Below are positions 24,604-32,587 of a stretch of 61,978 nt of DNA, one piece after another (position 1 is the first letter of the stretch; the number at the start of each line of letters is the position of its first letter). Where the stretch lies: NCBI GenBank assembly GCA_937899725.1, contig CALCCA010000087.1:1-61978 (forward strand), given 5' to 3'. The DNA comes from an uncultured Halomicronema sp. Lineage in GTDB: Bacteria; Cyanobacteriota; Cyanobacteriia; Phormidesmidales; Phormidesmidaceae. The position numbers and the translations under genes are program-made. The notes beneath the pieces were generated by a model. It was not told the DNA's origin. It did no database searches and saw nothing but the letters and a program-made list of their open reading frames with translations.

Positions 24604-26328
24604 ATGGTCGTCGCCGCACCCCAAGTTCAAAAACGCCTCACCATGCAAGTGGAACCCGACATTGCTGCGGACACCACGGTTATGCGATCGCTCGATTGGG
24701 ACCGCGATCGCTTTGACATCGAGTTTGGCCTGCAAAACGGCACTACCTACAACTCCTTTCTGATTCGCGGCGATAAGGTTGCCCTGGTCGATACCTCCCA
24801 CGCCAAGTTTCGCGCGCTGTACCTCGATATTCTCAAAGGGCAAATCGACCCGACCACGATTGACTACCTCGTCATTAGTCATACCGAGCCCGACCATAGC
24901 GGCCTCGTGCGCGATGTGCTAGAACTCGCTCCGCAGGCGGTTGTCGTCGGTGCTAAGGTGGCGCTGGCTTTTTTAGACGACCTGGTACACCAGCCCTTTG
25001 AACGGCTACAGGTCAAGAATGGTGACCAGCTCGACCTGGGCAACGGTCATGTTTTAGAGTTCGTCAGCGCGCCCAACCTGCACTGGCCCGACACGATTTT
25101 CACCTATGACCACAAGAGCCAGGTGCTGTTTACCTGCGATGCCTTTGGTCTGCACTACTGCAGTGACGACCTGTATGACGAAAATTTAGACGCCATTTCC
25201 CCTGATTTTCGCTTCTATTACGAGTGCTTGATGGCCCCCAACGCCCGCTCTGTGCTCTCGGCCATGAAACGGATGGATGCCCTGCCCGAAGTGACCACTG
25301 TCGCCACTGGCCACGGCCCGCTGCTGCGCCATAATGTCGGCGAGCTAACGGGGCGCTATCGCCGCTGGAGTCAAGCCAAGAGTCAGGCTGAAACGCTGGT
25401 CGCGGTGTTTTACACCTCAGACTACGGGTATAGCGACCGTCTCTCGCAGGCGATCGCGCGCGGCATTGCCAAAACTGGCGTAGCGGTTGAAATGATGGAT
25501 CTGCGATCAGCCGACCCGCAAGAGGTGAATGAGTTGGTGGGTCGGGCGCGGGGATTGGCGATCGGCATGCCCCCGGCGACCAATGCGAAAGGAGCTCAGG
25601 CCGCGCTCGGTACGATTTTGGCGGCGGTGAGTGACAAGCAGGCCGTGGGCCTATTTGAATCCTACGGTGGCGATGATGAGCCGATTGATCCACTCACGGC
25701 CAGTTTGCAAGACCTGGACCTACGATTGGCCTTTGATTCCATTCGCGTCAAAGACACACCAGATGAGGCCATTTACCAGCTCTGCGATGAGGCGGGTATC
25801 GACTTTGGTCAACTGTTGGGTCAGGCCAAAAAGCTGAAGAAACTGAAGTCGCTGAACGCCGAGATGGAAAAAGCGCTCGGTCGCATCAGCAGCGGCCTAT
25901 ACATCATCACGGCGCAAAAAGGCGATGTCTCTAGCGCCATGTTGGCCTCCTGGGTTTCGCAGGCGAGCTTTAAGCCGCTGGGCCTCACGGTCGCTGTGGC
26001 CAAAGACCGGGCTATTGAGTCACTCATGCAGGTGGGCGATACCTTTGTGCTCAACATTCTGGAAGAGGGCAACTACGCGTCACTGATGAAGCACTTTTTG
26101 AAGCGGTTTCCACCGGGGGGCGATCGCTTTGCGGGCATTCGCACGCGTCCAGCGAACAACGGCTCGCCGCTCTTGGGTGATGCCCTAGCCTATCTGGAAT
26201 GTACGGTGACCAGCCGTATGGAAGTGAGCGATCACTGGGTTGTTTACTGCACCATTGATGAGGGTAAGGTGTCTGACCCCGACGGCATGACTGCCGTTCA
26301 TCACCGCAAAGTGGGCACCTACTATTAA
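24604..26328 (+). CDS. flv3: Class C flavodiiron protein Flv3
   Basis: A 574-residue fusion of a beta-lactamase-like diiron domain (1-260), a flavodoxin domain (about 265-400) and a C-terminal flavin reductase domain (about 430-574). With Flv1 it reduces oxygen to water downstream of photosystem I, protecting the chain under changing light. All diiron ligands are present: H93, E95, D97, H98, H160, D179 and H237, which marks the canonical Flv3/Flv4 type; N-terminal wording (RSLDWDRDRFDIEFGLQNG) favours Flv3. A strong AGGAGGG site precedes the ATG. No flv1 partner is adjacent in this window. Confidence 0.93.
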   Translation: MVVAAPQVQKRLTMQVEPDIAADTTVMRSLDWDRDRFDIEFGLQNGTTYNSFLIRGDKVALVDTSHAKFRALYLDILKGQIDPTTIDYLVISHTEPDHSGLVRDVLELAPQAVVVGAKVALAFLDDLVHQPFERLQVKNGDQLDLGNGHVLEFVSAPNLHWPDTIFTYDHKSQVLFTCDAFGLHYCSDDLYDENLDAISPDFRFYYECLMAPNARSVLSAMKRMDALPEVTTVATGHGPLLRHNVGELTGRYRRWSQAKSQAETLVAVFYTSDYGYSDRLSQAIARGIAKTGVAVEMMDLRSADPQEVNELVGRARGLAIGMPPATNAKGAQAALGTILAAVSDKQAVGLFESYGGDDEPIDPLTASLQDLDLRLAFDSIRVKDTPDEAIYQLCDEAGIDFGQLLGQAKKLKKLKSLNAEMEKALGRISSGLYIITAQKGDVSSAMLASWVSQASFKPLGLTVAVAKDRAIESLMQVGDTFVLNILEEGNYASLMKHFLKRFPPGGDRFAGIRTRPANNGSPLLGDALAYLECTVTSRMEVSDHWVVYCTIDEGKVSDPDGMTAVHHRKVGTYY

Positions 26329-26423
26329 GTTGTCTGGCGTTGGGGACCTCAATCGTTATGCCAGTCAGCTTTTGAACAGTTAGCTGGGAAGCCTGTTAAC
26401 TAGAAGCTCCATCGCTGACGGCA

Positions 26424-27035
26424 ATGAAATTTGACACTCATCTCGGCACGCTCAAAAAGTGGCAGGGCGATCGCGGCTTTGGCTTTATTCAGCCTAAGGA
26501 CGGTGGCGCTGACGTTTTTTTGCACATCAGTGCTCTGCGTCCAGCGACTCGGCCCCCTCAGGTGGGCGATCAGATTTCGTACAGTCTATCGATGCAGCCG
26601 GATGGCCGAGTCAGAGCAGTGAATGCCACCCTTCAAGGGGTGCCGCTGCGGCCTACCCGTCCGGCCCAGTCAGCTTCAAGCAAACCGGCCCCTAAACCCA
26701 AGAGAACCGGTCAGCGAAACTTGACTGGATTAATCAAAACGGTGGTTGGCATTGGGGTGCTGTTGACCGGCCTGGTGTCTGCCGGTGTCTTCAAGCGGAC
26801 ATCGCCCTCAGTCACTGAACCCACTAACGAGACGACCTCAGCGATCACTGCTACTGTGAACCCCGATTGTGTAATCAAAGGCAATATTTCTCACAACACT
26901 GGGCGTAAGTATTATCATCTGCCCGGCATGGAAGATTATGCCAACACTAAAATTGATCCGAGCTGGGGAGAACGGTGGTTTTGTACTGAAGCTGAGGCCA
27001 AGGCCAGCGGTTGGACAAAGGCCCCTACTCGTTAA
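26424..27035 (+). CDS. Cold-shock-domain protein with membrane helix and ExoI-like C-terminal domain
   Basis: A 203-residue three-part protein. Residues 1-68 are a cold-shock domain with the nucleic-acid motifs GFGFIQPK and DVFLHIS. A basic Pro/Ser/Lys linker leads to one membrane helix (about 105-125). The C-terminal 55 residues contain CVIKGNISHNTGRKYYH, YHLPGMEDYANTKID and GERWFCTEAEAKASGW, the small domain seen in succinoglycan ExoI-like and thermonuclease-associated proteins. Topology would put the RNA-binding part in the cytosol and the small domain outside. Function unknown. It follows flv3 by 95 bases with its own probable start. Confidence 0.82.
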   Translation: MKFDTHLGTLKKWQGDRGFGFIQPKDGGADVFLHISALRPATRPPQVGDQISYSLSMQPDGRVRAVNATLQGVPLRPTRPAQSASSKPAPKPKRTGQRNLTGLIKTVVGIGVLLTGLVSAGVFKRTSPSVTEPTNETTSAITATVNPDCVIKGNISHNTGRKYYHLPGMEDYANTKIDPSWGERWFCTEAEAKASGWTKAPTR

Positions 27036-27151
27036 CCAGCAAGAACACTGACCAACACAAGAAAAGCTCAACCAAATTTTGGCAAACCCTCAACTTACAA
27101 ACCCGCGCTAGCTTTTATCTTGTGCTGAGCGACACCTTATCTTTTGCCAAA

Positions 27152-28198
27152 TTAAATACTCGTTACCTTAATCAAGAATAGAGTGATAGTTCCTAAGAAG
27201 AACCAGGAAATGATTGCTAGGCACAAGGGCTTAACACCAACATTGGCGAGCTTTCTGAGCTGAGTAATTAACCCCATACCTGCCATAGCAAGACAGAGAA
27301 AAAACTGATTTAGAGCAAGCATAAAAGATTTTAGACCAGCCGATAACAGCTCAGTACTATTGAATAACGATAGAAGCACAAAGGCACACACAAACCAAGG
27401 GATTGAACTCAGTATATTGCTGATCCTGAATCCTTTCCCCGAGGTTACCTTCTGGCAGCTAATCAACACTATCACTGGAATAATTAAAAGAACTCTAGAC
27501 AATTTTATAACTGTGGCTATTTCGCCACTGGCTGCTCCATTCTGAAACGAGGCGGCCACCACTTGTGCGACTTCATGAATAGAAGCACCACACCACACGC
27601 CAAATTCAATTGGACTGAGCTGAATGAATTCTTGGAGAATGGGATAACCGATGATGGCTAACGTCCCCAACCCAGTTATGGTTGCGATGGCATAGGCCAC
27701 ATCTTCTTCAGAGGTGCCAATGATTGGGGTTGTGGCGGCGACGGCTGATGCCCCACAGATAGAAGTCCCCACTGCAATTAATTGTGTTAGCCGGTAATCT
27801 ACTCCTAACTTTGCTCCCAGCCAGCAGGTAAACAAAAATGTGCCAATGGAACCGAAAACTATGATGGATATGCCATCAATACCAATACTCAGTATCTGAG
27901 AGAAACTGAGCTTTAAGCCGAGTAGAACGACAGCTAGTCGCAGGATCTTCTTGGCAGAAAAGCTGATGCCAGGCTCGAATGCTTTTGATACGCTAACCGT
28001 GTTCCTGATGATGATGCCGATGATGATGGCAATCAAAAGCGGACTGATAACTTTCTGGGTTTGTAGGCTACTGCTAATTAAAGCTGCGATCGCGACAATA
28101 GATGCGAGCCCAATGCCCGGTAATAATATCTTGAGTTCTTCTGCGAACGTCGTAATGTGCCGTGAGACGCTCTTGGAACGGCAGTGGAGTTGCTTCAT
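27152..28198 (-). CDS. UPF0324/YeiH family membrane protein (putative sulfate exporter family)
   Basis: A 348-residue integral membrane protein with about ten helices. Family landmarks are ISPLLIAIIIGIIIRN, LRLAVVLLGLKLSF, GTSICGASAVAATTPII and GVWCGASIHEVAQVVAA. The family is annotated as putative sulfate exporters, but transport has not been settled for most members. It lies next to ribBA and the flavin-dependent monooxygenase operon, so release of an inorganic sulfur product is one possible role here; that is inference from context. Sequence is AT-richer than the window average. Confidence 0.85.
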   Translation of the reverse strand: MKQLHCRSKSVSRHITTFAEELKILLPGIGLASIVAIAALISSSLQTQKVISPLLIAIIIGIIIRNTVSVSKAFEPGISFSAKKILRLAVVLLGLKLSFSQILSIGIDGISIIVFGSIGTFLFTCWLGAKLGVDYRLTQLIAVGTSICGASAVAATTPIIGTSEEDVAYAIATITGLGTLAIIGYPILQEFIQLSPIEFGVWCGASIHEVAQVVAASFQNGAASGEIATVIKLSRVLLIIPVIVLISCQKVTSGKGFRISNILSSIPWFVCAFVLLSLFNSTELLSAGLKSFMLALNQFFLCLAMAGMGLITQLRKLANVGVKPLCLAIISWFFLGTITLFLIKVTSI

Positions 28199-28350
28199 TT
28201 TTAATTCTCAACCATAATTGTGCACGGCAATTGGGTGCCTCAGGTTCTGCTGGCTGAGGCAAGGCAGAATAAAAAGCTTCCAGAAAACAAGCACTCAGAT
28301 CTGGAAGCTACTCAATCAATACAAACTAAAATTCTGGATTGAACAAGTAA

Positions 28351-28490
28351 TACCAATCCTCTGAAACTGAACTACAGATCTTCCTTTCGACTCCGCTCAA
28401 GGAACGTCGGCTGAGCGGAGTCGTTCGCATCGCGTCTCCCCGAGGGAGAAAGCCGACTTGTCTGTGTAGCTGTAATTTGTAGAACTGGTA
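28351..28490 (+). repeat. 140-bp MITE-like repeat, core in orientation A
   Basis: The element runs from TACCAATCCT to AGAACTGGTA, imperfect terminal inverted repeats. Internally GTCGGCT (28406-28412) and AGCCGAC (28451-28457) flank a 38-bp core beginning GAGCGGAGTCG. The copy at 36703 is the same length and collinear in its outer parts, but its core is inverted. It encodes no protein. It lies between the UPF0324 exporter gene and ribBA, marking the left side of the island. Confidence 0.9.
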
Positions 28491-28583
28491 AGTAGGTTGC
28501 CGTAAGTATCCTCAAGATTGTATTCAAGCCCCGCAGGTGTTTGAGTTGCATCTATCTGCACTTTATTTCAGGCAACCTACTTA
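28489..28583. repeat. 95-bp element with 13-bp terminal inverted repeats
   Basis: TAAGTAGGTTGCC (28489-28501) is repeated exactly inverted as GGCAACCTACTTA (28571-28583). It abuts the right end of the 140-bp repeat. It could be a nested miniature element or the 3' hairpin of the ribBA transcript, whose stop lies at 28670. No other copy was seen. Confidence 0.55.
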
Positions 28584-28669
28584 TAAATGTTGCGCTGCTA
28601 GTCATTATTTACTTGTATGCATATCAACATAGATTTCTCTTCACCTATGCCATATGAAAATCAACGACA

Positions 28670-29938
28670 TTAAGCCGTTTTCTTGCTGACAGGAATTAAA
28701 TGCCCAAGCTTATCGGCCTTGGTAGATAAGTAAGAAGCGTTGTGTGAATTGATGTCCGGTATTAAAGCCACTCGTTCCACAATGTCTAACCCGAAACCCT
28801 TTAATCCAGATATTTTTCTGGGATTATTGGTGATCAGCTGCACCCTTGAGATCCCCAAATCAATGAGAATTTGAGCGCCGATACCATAGTTTCGCAAATC
28901 CGGCTTAAATCCAAGTTTGGTGTTTGCTTCAACGGTATCAAGACCAGCGTCTTGCAAAGAGTAGGCCTTGAGCTTATTGATTAGCCCAATTCCTCGACCT
29001 TCTTGCCGTAAGTAGACTAAAACTCCTCTGCCTTGCTTTTCGATGATTTTCAAGGATGCCTGCAATTGATTTCGACAATCGCAGCGTAAAGACCCCAAAG
29101 CATCTCCCGTCAAACATTCTGAGTGTATTCGAACCATCGTGAGGCGGTTGGGAAACTTTTGCGGATCGCCTTTCACTATGGCGACATGCTCAGAATTATC
29201 AATCAAATTACGATAAGCATACGCTTTGAATAGGCCAAACTTGGTTGGAAGATCTGTGATCGCTTCGCGGATAATTAATCGCTCAGTTCTTAACCGATAG
29301 TCAATCAAATCAGCAATAGAGATGATTTTTAGCTCATGCTGCTGGGCGAACTCTAATAGCGTGGGTAGCCTTGCCATAGAACCATCAGGGTTCTGAATTT
29401 CACAGATTGCCGCTGCCGGATAAAGACCCGCTAAATTCATTAAATCGACGCTCGCCTCGGTATGCCCGGCTCTGACTAGAACCCCTCCTTGCTTAGACTG
29501 CAAGGGGAAGACATGTCCGGGGCGCCGGAGATCGGCCGGGCGAGTCACTGGATTAATACAGGCTTGAATGGTTCTGGCGCGATCGGCAGCAGAAATTCCG
29601 GTCGAAACCCCTAAATGCTTTGCGGCATCGACGCTCACGGTAAAAGCCGTTTCGTGAGGGTCAGAATTCTCCATCACCATGGGCTTAATATCAAGGGCGA
29701 GCAGCCTCGGGGCCTCCAGCGCTAGACACAAAAGTCCTCTCGCATGAACCGCCATAAAGTTGACAGTTTGAGGTGTCATGAACTGAGCAGCGCAGACGAT
29801 ATCGCCTTCGTTTTCTCGGTCATCGTCATCAACGACAACCACCATCCTGCCACATCTCAGGTCGGCTAAAGTCTCAGGTATCGAATCAAAAGTCTTACTA
29901 AATTCAGCTCTTTCTGGTTCAGAAATTAAATTATTCAT
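28670..29938 (-). CDS. ribBA: Bifunctional riboflavin enzyme RibBA
   Basis: A 422-residue fusion catalysing two entry steps of riboflavin synthesis. The N-terminal half is 3,4-dihydroxy-2-butanone-4-phosphate synthase with the acidic loop DDDDRENEGD (37-46), HARGL and RRPGHVFPLQ with His142. The C-terminal half is GTP cyclohydrolase II with zinc ligands C275, C286 and C288 (ECLTGDALGSLRCDC) and LRQEGRGIGL. All catalytic motifs look intact. It is divergent from an operon containing an FMN reductase and an FMNH2-dependent monooxygenase, and shares an intergenic region with two LysR-type boxes. A dedicated flavin supply is therefore likely; whether another ribBA exists elsewhere cannot be seen. 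Confidence 0.95.
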   Translation of the reverse strand: MNNLISEPERAEFSKTFDSIPETLADLRCGRMVVVVDDDDRENEGDIVCAAQFMTPQTVNFMAVHARGLLCLALEAPRLLALDIKPMVMENSDPHETAFTVSVDAAKHLGVSTGISAADRARTIQACINPVTRPADLRRPGHVFPLQSKQGGVLVRAGHTEASVDLMNLAGLYPAAAICEIQNPDGSMARLPTLLEFAQQHELKIISIADLIDYRLRTERLIIREAITDLPTKFGLFKAYAYRNLIDNSEHVAIVKGDPQKFPNRLTMVRIHSECLTGDALGSLRCDCRNQLQASLKIIEKQGRGVLVYLRQEGRGIGLINKLKAYSLQDAGLDTVEANTKLGFKPDLRNYGIGAQILIDLGISRVQLITNNPRKISGLKGFGLDIVERVALIPDINSHNASYLSTKADKLGHLIPVSKKTA

Positions 29939-30045
29939 TGAGGATTTTCTAGTGAATCTCTGGGCTAAATGGTGAGTTGACTTACCCTAGAGTAGTGAGG
30001 GAAAACCCTCAAGACAGTAAGATTTACTACCGGCATCCAAAACCC

Positions 30046-30064
30046 TCATCACGATTTGGAATAA
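30046..30064. promoter_or_regulatory. LysR-type box 1
   Basis: TCAT-N11-ATAA with the N11 segment CACGATTTGGA. It shares the core CACGATT and the AATAA end with box 2 at 30154, 108 bases away. T-N11-A dyads are the usual binding sites of LysR regulators, and a LysR-domain gene is in the adjacent operon (32588-34642). It lies 108 bases upstream of ribBA. Confidence 0.55.
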
Positions 30065-30153
30065 ACGTAAAATTACTCTTTACTGCATCAATTTCGAGTG
30101 TATCCGAGGCCTTTCGGTAAAGCCTGCTACCATTCCAGAAGCTTAAAAAGCAA

Positions 30154-30172
30154 TTATCACGATTCAGAATAA
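30154..30172. promoter_or_regulatory. LysR-type box 2
   Basis: TTAT-N11-ATAA is a perfect T-N11-A dyad with inner sequence CACGATTCAGA. Together with box 1 it could let the LysR-type protein control both ribBA and the symporter operon. The remainder of 29939-30458 shows no convincing gene and no FMN riboswitch. Confidence 0.6.
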
Positions 30173-30458
30173 CCAAAATCATAAATCGTATCTTTACTTA
30201 CAACGCTGATTTTTCTCGCTGCTAATCTACAGCCAGATCATTATTTATGGCATCGTCATTCCTTCTAAAACGCATTTTCTGCCGACATGAAATGATTCTT
30301 GTCTGCGTTTATGGAAGATTGTCTGATGTTCAGTTTCTGAGTTCTTTTGCTCTTAGGGTTCTGATGCTTTCTGACTCGATTTTGTGGCGATCGAGAATTT
30401 TGAGCAGCTTATTTATAGGTGCTCAAAATAAAAATTTGACTTGGAGGTCGTGGTTTCG

Positions 30459-31928
30459 ATGAACGTAGATTTAATTGCCAATCCTTCTTTGCTCCCGATT
30501 CAGGGAATAGCGATGCTGTTGCTTCTCGGATTGATTTCCTTAGGAACAGCAATTTATGTCAAGTCAAAGTTGGTGCGGAATACTCACGATTTTATTATTG
30601 CCGGTCGCAAGCTCGGCTTCGGGTTTGGCGTTGCCGGACTGATCTCTGTCTGGACATGGGCGATGGCGGTCATGATGTCTGCCGCCATGACTTACAACTT
30701 TGGTCTTTCCGGTCTCTGGTGGTTTACGGTGCCTAACGGCTTAGCGGTGATCGCGATTATTCCGTTTGCTCGCCAACTTCGAGACAAGATGCCTCATGGC
30801 TACACCATTGGTGAGTTTGTCAGTTCCCGATTCAACGGCATGAAATTTGCGCGAATAGTCGTGACTGTGGGCTTGATTTTCGGCTCGCTAATCGAGATTA
30901 TTATCAATCTGAAAGGTACATCGCTCGTTATTTCTACTGTCTTTGGCATGAATCAACTGACGGTAGCCACCATTGCGATCGCGATCGTGCTGGTGTACAG
31001 CATGACGGGTGGGTTATGGGCTTCGATGTCGACATCCACCCTGACTACCCTGTTCATCACAGTTCCCGCTTCAATCGTGGTCATCTCTGTGTTAGGCCAT
31101 TTAGGCGGCGCGACTCCTGTTTGGGAAGAGGTTGCCAGCAGAGGGCAGGCGCTTCTATCCGTCACGAGAGCTGATGTACCAGCGGCTTTTGGCATTACCC
31201 TGGCCCTGGGATTACTGACCGCCACCTTGGCTGGACAGTCATTCTGGCAAGTCGTCTGGGGGCTCAAGCAAAAAGAGGTAGGCAGAACTTTTCTGTGGGC
31301 GGGGGCTTGGTTCTATCCCATTCCCATCTGTCTCGGCATTCTCGGGTTAGTCGGGATCGCCTTAAACGTTGATTTAGCCAGCGATCTTGGCAATGATGCC
31401 GCCGCCATTGGCCCCTTTGTGATATCTCATATCGGTCTGCCTAACTGGTTGATCTACGCCTATGTGTTTGTGATTCTCTCTGCCTGTTATTCGACGATGG
31501 ATGGTGCCTTGGCATCGCTCAGCTCGATTGCTGCCGTGGATGTGGTCAAACCCATTGCTCCTAACGTCAGAGAACAAACGCTGTTAAAGCTAACCAGGAT
31601 TTCGATGTTAGTGGCGGCGCTAGTGGCTTTAGCGGTGGTTTTATCGGGCGTTGACTTTGTGACAATTGTGCTCACAACCTATGCCATTCGCACCGCTATT
31701 TTAGTGCCGCTGATGTTGTCAATTTTTTGGCCCAAAATGACGGGGGCCGGATTTGTTTGGGGTACTGTGCTTGCCATCGCTATTGGGATGCCGATCCGAA
31801 TGATGACCGGCGAACTGACTGGAACTTTTGTCATCTTAGGCATCAGCACTATTATTCCAATCGTTCTCAGTTTGACCAACAACCAGCCCTTTGACTTCAA
31901 TTCTTTGAGAAAGGTAGAGGATATCTGA
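30459..31928 (+). CDS. Sodium:solute symporter (SSS family)
   Basis: A 489-residue membrane protein with about 13 helices that would import a solute with sodium. Recognisable are the first helices followed by THDFIIAGRKLG, GYTIGEFVSSRFNG and the core GGLWASMSTSTLTTLF, plus SACYSTMDGALASLSSIAAVD in the helix 8 region where sodium is usually coordinated. ATG 30459 is preferred because GGAGG lies 11 bases upstream, although the frame is open to a TTG at 30441. It is the first gene of the plus-strand operon with a LysR-fusion regulator and a flavin monooxygenase, so it probably imports the monooxygenase substrate. Confidence 0.92.
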   Translation: MNVDLIANPSLLPIQGIAMLLLLGLISLGTAIYVKSKLVRNTHDFIIAGRKLGFGFGVAGLISVWTWAMAVMMSAAMTYNFGLSGLWWFTVPNGLAVIAIIPFARQLRDKMPHGYTIGEFVSSRFNGMKFARIVVTVGLIFGSLIEIIINLKGTSLVISTVFGMNQLTVATIAIAIVLVYSMTGGLWASMSTSTLTTLFITVPASIVVISVLGHLGGATPVWEEVASRGQALLSVTRADVPAAFGITLALGLLTATLAGQSFWQVVWGLKQKEVGRTFLWAGAWFYPIPICLGILGLVGIALNVDLASDLGNDAAAIGPFVISHIGLPNWLIYAYVFVILSACYSTMDGALASLSSIAAVDVVKPIAPNVREQTLLKLTRISMLVAALVALAVVLSGVDFVTIVLTTYAIRTAILVPLMLSIFWPKMTGAGFVWGTVLAIAIGMPIRMMTGELTGTFVILGISTIIPIVLSLTNNQPFDFNSLRKVEDI

Positions 31929-31996
31929 AGTCTGCAGGTCTTTTGGTCAACTATTCCGACGAAGTACTCAGTTATCGTTTTGCGTGAGATTTAATC

Positions 31997-32500
31997 ATGA
32001 GAGAAAATTCGCCCAGAAAGCCTTTTAAGTTCGGGCTACATTTTGTATTGGGTGCGATCGTTGTTTGCTGTTCTATTCTTTTGCATCCAGTCTCAGCCAG
32101 TTTTGCCGCTGCTCCAGCAACGGTCGGCAGTGCTTACTCAGCTTTGAGCATCACAATGATTGTCGTGGGCGTAATCGTTTTTGGAGTTTATCTGAAATCG
32201 ATGTTGACCATCTTGCAAGAGGCGGCGTCTTCCTACACTGAGATGGAGGCCGATAGCGATCACATTTCATACTATTCGTCTCCTGCCTGGGGTGCAGCAA
32301 TTGCGGGTTTAATTGCGGCAATCGTGATCTGGTCCTATGGAATTAGCCCCATCCTTTTATATTTGGGGCCAATTCTTTGCATGATCAGCCCCATGGCAGT
32401 TATTTACTGTATGTCCAGAGATATTCGAGAATTTCAAAGCACTCATTCTGATGCTGCTGTAGAGGTAAAGGAGCCTCTGACCAGAGCGATTGATCGATAG
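31997..32500 (+). CDS. Small integral membrane protein, symporter-associated
   Basis: A 167-residue protein with four hydrophobic segments: about residues 13-37 (possibly a cleaved signal ending in ASFAAA), 46-66, 94-113 and 116-135. The C-terminal tail is charged. I recognise no family. It lies 68 bases after the SSS symporter and before the regulator in the same orientation, so it may be a symporter subunit or regulator, but nothing in the sequence proves this. Confidence 0.7.
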   Translation: MRENSPRKPFKFGLHFVLGAIVVCCSILLHPVSASFAAAPATVGSAYSALSITMIVVGVIVFGVYLKSMLTILQEAASSYTEMEADSDHISYYSSPAWGAAIAGLIAAIVIWSYGISPILLYLGPILCMISPMAVIYCMSRDIREFQSTHSDAAVEVKEPLTRAIDR

Positions 32501-32587
32501 GTTCTTTTCGCTAGAGTTCCTTGGCGGCAATGGCTCTAGCTGAAAGGATCAGCCTGCAGCCGTATAGAGTGAGTGTTTGGCAATTCA

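Noticed and set aside
29939-30458. Possible FMN riboswitch before ribBA
   Set aside because: The conserved RFN segments were not found; LysR-type boxes explain regulation better.
30247-30462. Open frame of 71 codons upstream of the symporter
   Set aside because: It overlaps the ribosome site of the symporter gene, has no family resemblance and looks like AT-rich leader sequence.
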